This document shows positions 11,679-21,245 of a DNA stretch of 64,000 nt, in pieces (position 1 is the first letter of the stretch; the number at the start of each line of letters is the position of its first letter). A program made the translations under genes and the position numbers. The notes below the pieces were generated by a model. It made no database searches. It was given only the letters and a program-made list of their open reading frames with translations, and was not told where the DNA came from. Origin of the DNA: Cepaea nemoralis (lineage: Eukaryota; Mollusca; Gastropoda; Stylommatophora; Helicidae); NCBI GenBank assembly GCA_014155875.1, contig JACEFZ010022384.1, forward strand, positions 402,501 through 466,500. The letters run 5' to 3'.

Positions 11679-11861
11679 ATATCTTCTACATTTCTGAAAA
11701 TATTTTCACTGTACAGGGAAACACGATCTGGAGACATTACACATCCCCGTCTCACACCTCTCTCAATAGTCTGATAGTGACATACTTCATTATCAATGGT
11801 TATTGCAGCTTGTCGTTTCCAGTATATGTTTTCTTTTAACATGTCTTAGGTCTTTCCATTC

Positions 11862-12117
11862 AATTGTAATACCCCTGCCATTTGCTGTTATCAAAATGCC
11901 CAAGACACCTAAGTACATTGTAATTGTAATACCCCTGCCATTTGCTGTTATCAAAATGCCCAAGACACCTAAGTACATTGTAATTGTAATACCCCTGCCA
12001 TTTGCTGTTATCAAAATGCCCAAGACACCTAAGTACATTGTAATTGTAATACCCCTGCCATTTGCTGTTACCAAAATGCCCAAGACACCTAAGTACATTG
12101 TAATTGTAATACCCCTG
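11862..12117. repeat. 60-bp minisatellite, left part (about 4 units)
   Basis: Four successive 60-bp units are almost identical, with ATTTGCTGTTATCAAAATGC and CACCTAAGTACATTGTAATT. The array is split by the LTR retrotransposon that begins at 12,118 and continues at 19,637. It abuts the truncated 5' end of the RTE-like copy. Mirror array: 45,383-46,202. Confidence 0.93.
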
Positions 12118-12627
12118 TGTCAGAGTCCAGAAAGGGGACGATGATGCAGTGACATCGTTACGCCCGCCAGGCGACTTAGCTCCCAGTAGGGACGCAGTAA
12201 CTTCGTTACGCCGCCAGGCGAATAGTGGTTACCGGCCTGCAAGACTGCTGGCTGACAAGCGACCAGCGGTCAAGCAAGGACGACGCTAAACGCACGCATG
12301 CCTCGTGACGTCACCTGAGGTGAGAGGCGAGTTGCGAGTTAGCGGCAGACAGCTCTGGGACTTCGACTCGGACAGATGTGTGCAGAGAGAGAAAAGCGTT
12401 GTGTGGTATCTGTACTGAAAGTCGAGTGTCTGGACATCTTGAGTGAGACTTGTGAGCTGTATGTAAGTGTATTGAAGTATCGAATGTATATTGTTGTGAT
12501 CATCGTTCTGTATTTGATATGTGAATAAATCCATAGAACGGTGTGTCGTTGAGTCTTACGTCAAATCACGTTGTACTTGTACTGTCCCACACTGTTAGGT
12601 TAGCGAGCCAAGTTTAAGACCCTGACA
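12118..12627 (+). repeat. 5' LTR
   Basis: 510 bp, TGTCAGAG to CCTGACA. It differs from the 3' LTR at about four positions by eye (two near base 25, one each near bases 255 and 275). A polyadenylation signal, GTGAATAAATCC, lies near 12,521-12,530, about 100 bp from the 3' end. I could not place a TATA box with confidence. Confidence 0.95.
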
Positions 12628-13478
12628 AGTGTGGACGTGGTGGCATTCGTCCGGCTTTAAAATGAACGTGTTTATGTGAGTAACGATTTGAAACTAGAGT
12701 TTGTGAACGTAAAATTTTTGTCAAACTTTATAGTACATGTATTGTGATCATGGAAGGCTCATTTTGATTAGTAACTACATTGTTTAAACATGTGTAAGAC
12801 TATTTGTAAACGTACAGTGCATACATATTGTTTGTTCTTGTAAGCGTGTAAAACATTTGTGATTCGTAAACTTGTCACCGTTTTGACCTTGTCGACATTG
12901 TGATCTTGTCGCCATTTTGACCTTGTCGCCATCTTGTAAACTTGATGTCTATGTCCTTACTGAATGTCATCTTGATGTAAGTGATGTGTCATCAATGTTG
13001 TAGAGTGTTGAGATACATGTAGATTGTCTTTGTGAAGTGAGTTGTCGGAAGCAAAAAGTTTGGAAAGAAAGTGACTTGTGTTTTGTAAAAAAAAAAAAAA
13101 ATTGTTGACAGACAAACTTACGACCTACAACTACACTCGACGCCATACAAACCTAATCAACACTTAGTGACAAGCAGGCACACACCAACAAATAGACGCT
13201 AATTTATTTTCCTCCAAAATAAAGCAGGTTTTTCCGTACCATCCGAAACCTTGCCGTAGAGGTCATTTGTGTTCTCGAAGTAACGACCCTACAGTTCCTA
13301 GCCCGATGTCCAACCATTCTTCACCGCACCGAGGGCACTTGAGTATATTTTTCTTTTTCTATACTTTAAGGAAGCAATTTTAGGCACGTGTTGTCAATAG
13401 AAATCAATTGTAAATTGTTTATTACTAACCACTTATAACATATTTTGTGTGGCTGGTATTTCATTGACATTTTTCATC
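12628..13478 (+). other. Retrotransposon leader with possible primer binding site
   Basis: The 851-bp untranslated leader between the 5' LTR and gag. A possible tRNA primer binding site is TGGCATTCGTCC, starting about 14 bases after the LTR; I could not match it to a specific tRNA, so this is tentative. An A run lies at about 13,088-13,101. No open frame of note. Confidence 0.5.
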
Positions 13479-15077
13479 ATGTCTTCATTGAATGATTTCA
13501 TCGATATGGGGTTAAAATTGAAGTTAAAAGGTGATGAGTTAACAAAATGGAGTGAGAATAAATACTCTGAATACCTTCGCGAGAAGGCTACTGAACGCGA
13601 TGAAAGAGCGGCCGAAAGAGCTTTAAAGCAAGCTGAACTAGATAGTGCACTGAAAAAGGCCGAGATCGAAAAAGAAACAGAACTAAAGAAGGCAGAAATA
13701 GCAGCTCAGAGTAAGAGAGAAGAACTGGAGTTACAGTTAAAGATGAAACAACTTGACACTGAGACTGCGATTAACAAAGAGTTTAAGAAATCTGAGAGAC
13801 TGGAGAAAGAAAACCAGTACAAGAAATATCAAGGTATTGTACGTAATTATACCTCGGGTGACTGCATCGCAGCCTTTACCCAAAATTTTGAAACTTTAAT
13901 GGAACATTACCAGGTTCCACTGTCTGAATGGAATATTGTTTACATGAGGAGTTTGTCAGGGGAACCTCTTAAAGTCATTGAAACCATCCCCAAAGACCTC
14001 AGAAAAGATTACCATTATCTGAAATCTAAGATTATGGCACATTTTATGTTAGACGAGGCAGGTTACAGAGAACAATTCAGTAAGTTGAGCCCAAAACCAA
14101 CTCAAACGTTCTCTGATTACCTCTGCTTAGTCCGAGATATATTCACCAAATGGACTTCAGCAGCTAAAATTGACAAAAATTATCAGAAATTAGAAGATCT
14201 GATCATTAGAGACAAAATTGTATCATCTATTCCTTCAGCATTTTCTAAATTTTTGTTAGAGAATGAATGCACTAGTGTGGATGAGATTGAGAGACGGGGT
14301 TCGGCGTACTACACAGCCAACAAACATTGTTTTCCCACTGAAGCTACTGACATTAACTTTGTAGCAGCGGCTAACTATGACAAACCCTACAGTAGGCAGA
14401 AACCTCATAGGCCTACCTCTGAGAAGTTTAACCACTGCAATTATTGTAAATTTTCACATAATCAGAATGAAATGTGCGATAAACAACCAGGATACCATAC
14501 GTACCTATTAAACATGGTAAACAGACAAGATCAGGAGCGTAAATCCTTCAGAAGTTTGCGTAAATGTTTCCTCTGTAAGGCGTACGGACACCATCGAAAA
14601 GATTGTAAAGGTAGGCACATGACCAACAAAGCAAATGCCGCCTTGTTTGACAGTTCGGCGTCAGACGAAGAACAGCCAGAGAAACACCCTGTGAACTCAG
14701 CACAGGCTTTTGACATATTTAGCGCAAATAAATGCTCTGTTTGTAACACCTTCTATGAAGATGGTATTTTAACATGCGGTCACACCATCCCTATTGCCAA
14801 TGAAGAAGCTAATTTGGTAGTAGACTCAAAAGGCAAGATAATCATCTATCACGGATATGTGAATGACAAGGCAGCTACAGTCCTTCGTGACACAGGCAGT
14901 TCACTTATTGGTCTAAAGAGAACATTCATAAGGCCTACAGACTATACAGGCAGGCACGTAACATGCAGAACATTCTCAGGCAATATTGAGAGATACCCAT
15001 TAGCATGGGCATATATTGAAACACCTTTCCTCACTGGGAAAGTAAAGTGCTGCTGCATTAACAAACCCAGTGTGTGA
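13479..15077 (+). CDS. Gag-protease polyprotein of the Gmr1-like element
   Basis: A 532-residue product if translation starts at ATG 13,479 (MSSLNDFIDMG); the frame opens slightly earlier with no ATG. Residues about 25-115 are charged and heptad-like, predicting a coiled coil. Residues about 120-290 resemble the SCAN-like gag of Gmr1 elements (for example KLEDLIIRDKIVSSIPSAF). A CCHC zinc knuckle begins at C363 (CFLCKAYGHHRKDC), with another cysteine/histidine cluster about 40 residues earlier. An aspartic protease active site is seen at D471 (DTGSS). Protease homology continues in the next frame as CDVIIGNLPEV, so a frame change is needed near 15,066-15,070. Gag would coat the RNA and build the particle; protease would process the polyprotein. 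Confidence 0.9.
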   Translation: MSSLNDFIDMGLKLKLKGDELTKWSENKYSEYLREKATERDERAAERALKQAELDSALKKAEIEKETELKKAEIAAQSKREELELQLKMKQLDTETAINKEFKKSERLEKENQYKKYQGIVRNYTSGDCIAAFTQNFETLMEHYQVPLSEWNIVYMRSLSGEPLKVIETIPKDLRKDYHYLKSKIMAHFMLDEAGYREQFSKLSPKPTQTFSDYLCLVRDIFTKWTSAAKIDKNYQKLEDLIIRDKIVSSIPSAFSKFLLENECTSVDEIERRGSAYYTANKHCFPTEATDINFVAAANYDKPYSRQKPHRPTSEKFNHCNYCKFSHNQNEMCDKQPGYHTYLLNMVNRQDQERKSFRSLRKCFLCKAYGHHRKDCKGRHMTNKANAALFDSSASDEEQPEKHPVNSAQAFDIFSANKCSVCNTFYEDGILTCGHTIPIANEEANLVVDSKGKIIIYHGYVNDKAATVLRDTGSSLIGLKRTFIRPTDYTGRHVTCRTFSGNIERYPLAWAYIETPFLTGKVKCCCINKPSV

Positions 15078-16860
15078 TGTAATTATTGGAAATTTACCAG
15101 AGGTGAATGATAAACCTCATGACATAACATCTCTATGTATTGATGATACCATAACATCACCATCCAATGTCATCATGAATAATGTCAGACCACCTATTGA
15201 TGGTATAGTAGCTAATGTAGCACTAAGTTCTCATGACATCATTGATAACATTGTTCCATCATCATCTGATATCATTGAATGTGTGAACGCAGTAACCAGA
15301 TCTACTGCTAGAGTGCAAGATGAAAGTAATCAAACTGAGGCTATACAAATGCTTAGCCCAGAATCGCTACCTACTAACACCATGAAGGAAACATTTGTAA
15401 CAGCTCAAAAAGCTGATCCTTTATTGTCAAAATACTTTAATCTGATCGGCCAAAAGCCAAAGGTAACAAAGAATGCAAAATGGCATTTTGCTATGAAAAA
15501 TGATATACTCACCAGGTATTACACCAAAGGTGACAATACAACAGAGCAAACTGTTTTGCCAAGAAATTATCGCAAGCAAGCCTTACATCTTGCTCATGAT
15601 ATACCTCTTGCAGGGCACATGGCATACGTTAAGACCAGATCAAGGTTATTGACACAGTTCCATTGGCCAAAATTTTGCAATGACATTAAAGAATATTGCA
15701 GAAGTTGTGACACCTGCCAGAAACTGGTAAAAAAAGGAAAAAACCCACAGGCAAAGTTACAAGTTACTGACTTAGCCAGTCGACCTTTTGAAAAACTATC
15801 TGTTGACATAGTGGGCCCTCTTAATCATACAACAACTAAAGGGAATAAATATATTCTAACTGTCATTGATCAATGTAGTCGCTGGCCAGAAGCGATTCCG
15901 CTAAAGAACATTACTGCCAATGATATAATGGAAGTTTTCTTCCATATTTTTTCTAGGATAGGTTTTCCAGATACTATCCAATCTGATAGGGGCACTCAGT
16001 TTATTGCCGCATCTACCCAAGCTTTCACCAAAATGTTGGGAGTGAAGCAATGTTTCAATTCCCCTTACCATCCTCACAGTAGTGGAATTGTGGAAAAATT
16101 TAACGGGGATCTAAAGCACATGCTTGCCAAAGTAACGCAAGAGCACCCCAATAACTGGGATGTATATCTACCAGCTATTCTTTTTGCTTATCGCGAGGTA
16201 CCACATTCTAGTACCGGTTTCTCTCCTTTTGAACTTATCTATGGTGCCAAACCACGCGGCCCATTGACCATTTATCACCAAATGTTAACTGATTCTACTC
16301 CAGTACTTAAACCCATATCATCATACGTATATGTCACATCATTGCGTGAAAGAATCATCAAATCTTGTGTTATTGCAAAGAATGCACTAAAACTATCTGG
16401 TGCTACTTATAGACAGTATGCTGACAAAGGTAACAGGACGATAACTTTGACACCTGGACAGGACGTTCTTCTTCTACTACCTAGTGACAGACACCTATTG
16501 ACTGATTCTTGGCAGGGACCTTTTAAAGTGACGAGACAGATTTCACCTGTAGACTACGAAATCCTCATAAAAGACAAACATAAAATATTTCACATAAATA
16601 TGCTAAGACCATACCACAACAGAGAAAACGAACAAGACGATACGACAGCTTGTACAGTGATAATAGATCACGAAGACGACGATGCTAGTGACGAGATTCC
16701 AACGCCTGCATTAGACACGACAAACTGCTTGAAGGAGATCAAAATCAACCCAAAGTTGACTCAAGCAGAGACAAACAATTGCAAACAGCTTATACAGCAA
16801 TACAACACCATCTTTTCCAACCACCCAGGACAATACAATAAGACTGTGCATCGACTATAG
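15070..16860 (+). CDS. Integrase region of the Gmr1-like element
   Basis: A 596-codon frame overlapping gag-protease by 8 bp in a different frame, with no proper ATG, so expression would need frameshifting, or a small indel has broken a once-continuous frame. It opens with the end of protease (CDVIIGNLPEV), then an HHCC zinc module (HDIPLAGH, then CRSCDTC) and an integrase core with D246 (SVDIVGPL), D306 (SDRGTQF) and E342 (IVEKFNG). The D306-E342 spacing is exactly 35 residues, so the DD35E triad is intact. After the core, FHINMLRPYH leads directly into the start of reverse transcriptase (LIQQYNTIFSNHPG) before the stop. This proves that integrase precedes reverse transcriptase. Confidence 0.92.
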   Translation: MCDVIIGNLPEVNDKPHDITSLCIDDTITSPSNVIMNNVRPPIDGIVANVALSSHDIIDNIVPSSSDIIECVNAVTRSTARVQDESNQTEAIQMLSPESLPTNTMKETFVTAQKADPLLSKYFNLIGQKPKVTKNAKWHFAMKNDILTRYYTKGDNTTEQTVLPRNYRKQALHLAHDIPLAGHMAYVKTRSRLLTQFHWPKFCNDIKEYCRSCDTCQKLVKKGKNPQAKLQVTDLASRPFEKLSVDIVGPLNHTTTKGNKYILTVIDQCSRWPEAIPLKNITANDIMEVFFHIFSRIGFPDTIQSDRGTQFIAASTQAFTKMLGVKQCFNSPYHPHSSGIVEKFNGDLKHMLAKVTQEHPNNWDVYLPAILFAYREVPHSSTGFSPFELIYGAKPRGPLTIYHQMLTDSTPVLKPISSYVYVTSLRERIIKSCVIAKNALKLSGATYRQYADKGNRTITLTPGQDVLLLLPSDRHLLTDSWQGPFKVTRQISPVDYEILIKDKHKIFHINMLRPYHNRENEQDDTTACTVIIDHEDDDASDEIPTPALDTTNCLKEIKINPKLTQAETNNCKQLIQQYNTIFSNHPGQYNKTVHRL

Positions 16861-17736
16861 GAAACTAAATAAAATAACTGTTCTAGATTTGGAGCCAATG
16901 GCAAACACTGACGACATCTGTGTTCACACAGAGACAATGACAGAGCACATTAAGACGTTAGAACAGACATTTGAACGTATTAGACAGCACGGACTGACTG
17001 TAAAGCCTGCAAAAGTAGACATAGCCTACCAGGAAATAACTTTCTTGGGGTACAAAATATCCAATGGCTTTGTCATGACAGACGATAAAATTGTGTCCAA
17101 GATACTAAAACTCTCACTTCCGACTACTAAGAAACAAGTCAGAAGTTTGTTGGGATTAATAAATTATTACAGGCAGTTCATTCCTGATTTTTCCGAACTG
17201 ACCGAAGTGTTTACTAATTTACTAACCAAAGACAAACCAGAGAAAATTGTAAACAATGAATGCCTACAAATTGCATTCCGAAAAGTGCTATCATATTTTT
17301 CTGATAATAGTTTGAATAATCTCATCCTCAAATTGCCCAACCTCCGTTTACCTTTCAGATTGCGTACAGATGCTAGCTCCGAGCAGTCTTGTTGCAGGAG
17401 TACAACAACATACTCCATCCCGTTTACTTCGTATCCAGGAAAACTAAAAGCCCAGAGAACGGGCGTGGTCCTATCCCTCAATTGGAAGCCCTAGCTTTAG
17501 TGGTAGGTATAACCAAATTGTCCAGATTTCTTCTAGGACGTCACTTTATCGTGGAATCTGACAGCAGCCCGTTACGGTTTATAAATTCAGGAGTACCCTC
17601 AAATCATATGGTAGCGCGTTGGTCTCTTAAACTTCAAGATTACAGCTTTGAGGTTCGACATATTCCAGGCAGATCCAATTCAATTGCCGATCTTTTGTCC
17701 CGTTGTCCGACCGACCCAGTAAGCACCAATGTCTGA
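16845..17736 (+). pseudogene. Broken reverse transcriptase and RNase H of the Gmr1-like element
   Basis: The translation holds LCIDYRKLNKITVLDLEPM (RT fingers) joined almost at once to NTDDICVHTE (after the catalytic aspartates), so the palm between these motifs, about 100 codons, is missing. A second gap and frame change separates the preceding SNHPG from LCIDYRK. The RT connection follows intact (ITFLGYKISNG, LLGLINYYRQFIP). RNase H begins at LRLPFRLRTDASS, shifts frame near 17,385, and continues as HPVYFVSRKTKS and VRHIPGRSNSIADLLSR. No functional reverse transcriptase can be made. The element could move only with enzyme supplied in trans. Confidence 0.9.
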
Positions 17737-19126
17737 GTGCAGTGTGTACACTCGGACCGACACAGCCAGTCATTAGTGAATTATTTTTTCCATTCACAAA
17801 AAGCTGTGCAATGTCTACAATATTGTGATAGGGATTACCCCCATTATAAATAGTGTTCTTATTTTACTAGTTCATGTAGTGATTGTCCTGTATAATTGTG
17901 TAGTGTGTGGTAGAAAGCGAACTTTATTAATTGTATATACCAAGAACAATAACAGTGTCACATTCGCGCAAGTACTTACCTTAAGCGAACTATCCAAGTT
18001 GACAGTGACATCTGCGTGTGGATCATTCCATTTTAATGACGAGTATGAATGTGTAAACTGAACATTGACAGCTACTCCACTGCAGTGAACCGAAATCCAT
18101 AATGTTCGGTAGTGAAACATCCAACATGAACATTCAATCGTAATCCAGAAGGTTTTGTGAACCATCGAACACATGAACTGTGAGAAAGGTACTTTCCGTA
18201 ACTACATCAAACCGGAACAAGTGTGTTCTACAAGCTTCAACATCAGCTGATTTTAATGTTCGTGTGTACTTCCGGATTAGTTAGAAATTTAGAGTAAAAT
18301 TAGCAGACGACAAATAAAAGTTAAAATATCTATGACGATTCTAAAATCTTTAGGAATCTATAAAATGAAATACACGAATTGTGTGTTTATTTATTTATGT
18401 AGTGTAATCTTAGAATCATATCTTGATTAATGTATTCATATTACCGACTTTTTCTCGTTAATATGAAGAAACGTCAAGCGATGACACTAAGAAATAAAAT
18501 AATTATTGTAAATTATTGTATTTCATGAATGTTAAAATTATTTCCCTTTCATTTATTTGTTATTACATCCTTACACAAAGGGCCATAATTTGAAATGTAT
18601 ATTCTAATGTGTTGTGTATAAATAGCCAAGTGTTGCCAGACTATTGACACAACAGGTAGACATCTACTAGCATGGCAGAGGGTTGCCGACATTGCAGACC
18701 AACACGAGAGCTACTGACCAAATAAGGGCAGGGTTTGAGCGTTTTATACGACTTATATAAAGTCGTATTTCGGTCTAGCTAGATGGTTTTTGTTTCAAGA
18801 ACCATATTATTACGTTTTTTTCTATTTGCTGCGAGGTAGATGCGTGAAGCTGGAACTACCGATCTGACTGGGTCACTCATGCAATTGAGGTAATCAGCCA
18901 TCGAGATGATGAAACCTGACAAGTGTTAAAGGTTGAACACCACATGTCGTTGAATGCAACTTCCATTTCTTATATATTTCTATGGCATATGTGTATTTAT
19001 TTGTATTTTGATAGAAATGTACATAACAATAGAAGGGTCGACTCTGACAAGGTTTAAATATTAACCCATTATGTATATATATGATACATGAAAGATGACA
19101 TCTTTCATGAATTTGCCGGGGGAGCG
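17737..19126 (+). other. 3' untranslated region and polypurine tract of the retrotransposon
   Basis: 1.4 kb between RNase H and the 3' LTR. Only short open frames are present (for example 17,825-18,061, 78 codons, with a hydrophobic start), and none has a recognisable domain. I see no envelope-like gene. A purine-rich run, GGGGGAG at about 19,118-19,124, immediately precedes the LTR and is the likely plus-strand primer. Confidence 0.7.
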
Positions 19127-19636
19127 TGTCAGAGTCCAGAAAGGGGACATTGATGCAGTGACATCGTTACGCCCGCCAGGCGACTTAGCTCCCAGTAGGG
19201 ACGCAGTAACTTCGTTACGCCGCCAGGCGAATAGTGGTTACCGGCCTGCAAGACTGCTGGCTGACAAGCGACCAGCGGTCAAGCAAGGACGACGCTAAAC
19301 GCACGCATGCCTCGTGACGTCACCTGAGGTGAGAGGCGAGTTGCGAGTTAGCGGCAGACAGCTCTGGGACTTCGACTCGGACAGACGTGTGCAGAGAGAG
19401 AAAGGCGTTGTGTGGTATCTGTACTGAAAGTCGAGTGTCTGGACATCTTGAGTGAGACTTGTGAGCTGTATGTAAGTGTATTGAAGTATCGAATGTATAT
19501 TGTTGTGATCATCGTTCTGTATTTGATATGTGAATAAATCCATAGAACGGTGTGTCGTTGAGTCTTACGTCAAATCACGTTGTACTTGTACTGTCCCACA
19601 CTGTTAGGTTAGCGAGCCAAGTTTAAGACCCTGACA
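19127..19636 (+). repeat. 3' LTR
   Basis: 510 bp, the same length and ends as the 5' LTR, about 99% identical by eye. This implies insertion recently relative to the few-percent divergence of the surrounding arms and agrees with the element being absent from the right arm. Confidence 0.95.
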
Positions 19637-20634
19637 CTCTGCCATTTGCTGTTACCAAAATGCCCAAGACACCTAAGTACATTGTAATTGTAATACCCCT
19701 GCCATTTGCTGTTACCAAAATGCCCAGGATACCTAAGTACATTGTAATTGTAATACCCCTGCCATTTGCTGTTACCAAAATGCCCAAGACACCTAAGTAC
19801 ATTGTAATTGTAATACCCCTGCCATTTGCTGTTACCAAAATGCCCAAACACCAAGTACATTGTAATTGTAATACCCCTGCCATTTGCTGTTACCAAAATG
19901 CCCAAACACCTAAGTACATTGTAATTGTAATACCCCTGCCATTTGCTGTTACCAAAATGCCCAAGACACCTAAGTACATTGTAATCGTAATACCCCTGCC
20001 ATTTGCTGTTACCAAAATGCCCAAACACCAAGTACATTGTAATTGTAATACCCCTGCCATTTGCTGTTACCAAAATGCCCAAACACCTAAGTACATTGTA
20101 ATTGTAATACCCCTGCCATTTGCTGTTACCACAATGCCCAAACACCTAAGTACATTGTAATTGTAATACCCCTGCCATTTGCTGTTACCACAATGCCCAA
20201 ACACCTAAGTACATTGTAATTGTAATACCCCTGCCATTTGCTGTTACCAAAATGCCCAAGACACCTAAGTACATTGTAATTGTAATACCCCTGCCATTTG
20301 CTGTTACCACAATGCCCAAACACCTAAGTACATTGTAATTGTAATACCCCTGCCATTTGCTGTTACCACAATGCCCAAACACCAAAGTACATTGTAATTG
20401 TAATACCCCTGCCATTTGCTGTTACCAAAATGCCCAAGACACCTAAGTACATTGTAATTGTAATACCCCTGCCATTTGCTGTTACCAAAATGCCCAAACA
20501 CCTAAGTACATTGTAATTGTAATACCCCTGCCATTTGCTGTTACCAAAATGCCCAAACACCTAAGTACATTGTAATTGTAATACCCCTGCCATTTGCTGT
20601 TACCACAATGCCCAAACATCTAAGTACATTGGAT
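19637..20634. repeat. 58-60-bp minisatellite, right part (about 17 units)
   Basis: Continuation of the array at 11,862-12,117 beyond the retrotransposon. Units contain CATTTGCTGTTACCAAAATG and vary between CAAGACACC, CAAACACC and other short variants, giving 57-60 bp periods. With the left part it totals about 21 units, against about 14 in the right arm. Confidence 0.93.
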
Positions 20635-21245
20635 TCCTTCAGATTACTTCCATTCACGTTAATATTTCACTTGGGAAGAGATCGTCATCACCATCAAGTG
20701 CCTTATCGACAGGCGTGAACAATCATCCCACTTGACAACTTGTGATCTCCAGCAGCATGCAACAACTCGGGCACTGACACAAATCTGTACATATCCTATA
20801 ATTTTCTCTAGCCGCCTTCCTTTAATTCTTCTTATTCTTCCTCTTCGTTCGTCCGAAGTATTTGTCTTGGACGTATTTGCGTTGTATTTGTTTGCATAAT
20901 ATTTGCGCTTTTTGGCCGGCACATCCGACTTCTTCGGGCATATGTTGATCGGGTTAACCTTCCGGGTGTTTCGTATGACGTTCAACTTTCAACGTTGTGG
21001 TGTTATCTTCATCCGTCCATCCCAGATGGTTCATTTAGAACCGGGGGCAGACCGTGACACTCCTCGTTATAGCTCCAGGGTCGACACATAGCGCTCTGGT
21101 ACTGGGCTCACCAAAGGAATCAACACTTCCTGCACATGGCAAAATTTGACTTAGTTGCTGTTGCCCAGGCTGCAATGCCGTATTCCAGTACTGACCTCGC
21201 CCATCCAGTCTATAACTTCGTGAGAACTGTATCATCTGCTCTCTA

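Larger units (their letters stand above)
10013..11861 (-). pseudogene. 5'-truncated RTE-like LINE copy (left arm), interrupted twice
   Basis: The minus-strand translation contains IERGVRRGCVMSPD (RT motif preceding the catalytic site), LNCKKTQIMV-like sequence, NRYNYLGTVITSDGRCLEEI and, at 10,019-10,216, the basic C-terminal motif TRGRQRSKYL. The same family is much more complete at 40,240-42,916. The copy is interrupted by family X (10,718-11,242) and SINE-B (11,347-11,678). Its 3' end carries an ATGA-rich tail next to GGCATGGCACATGA on the minus strand. The mirrored copy, 46,943-48,313, has only the SINE-B interruption. It is non-functional. Confidence 0.82.
12118..19636 (+). mobile_element. 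Gmr1-like Ty3/gypsy LTR retrotransposon
   Basis: A 7.5-kb element with two 510-bp LTRs starting TGTCAGAG and ending CCTGACA. The flanks are CCCTG at 12,113-12,117 and CTCTG at 19,637-19,641, a 5-bp TSD with one mismatch that fits insertion into the 59/60-bp minisatellite. The internal order is gag and protease (13,479-15,077), integrase (15,070-16,860) and then reverse transcriptase and RNase H (about 16,845-17,736). Integrase upstream of reverse transcriptase is the unusual order described for Gmr1-like elements. The copy cannot make its own reverse transcriptase because the RT core is deleted. It is absent from the right arm. Confidence 0.93.

Noticed and set aside
17825..18061. Possible envelope-like gene after RNase H in the LTR element
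   Set aside because: Only 78 codons, one hydrophobic stretch, no signal-plus-anchor layout; likely chance.
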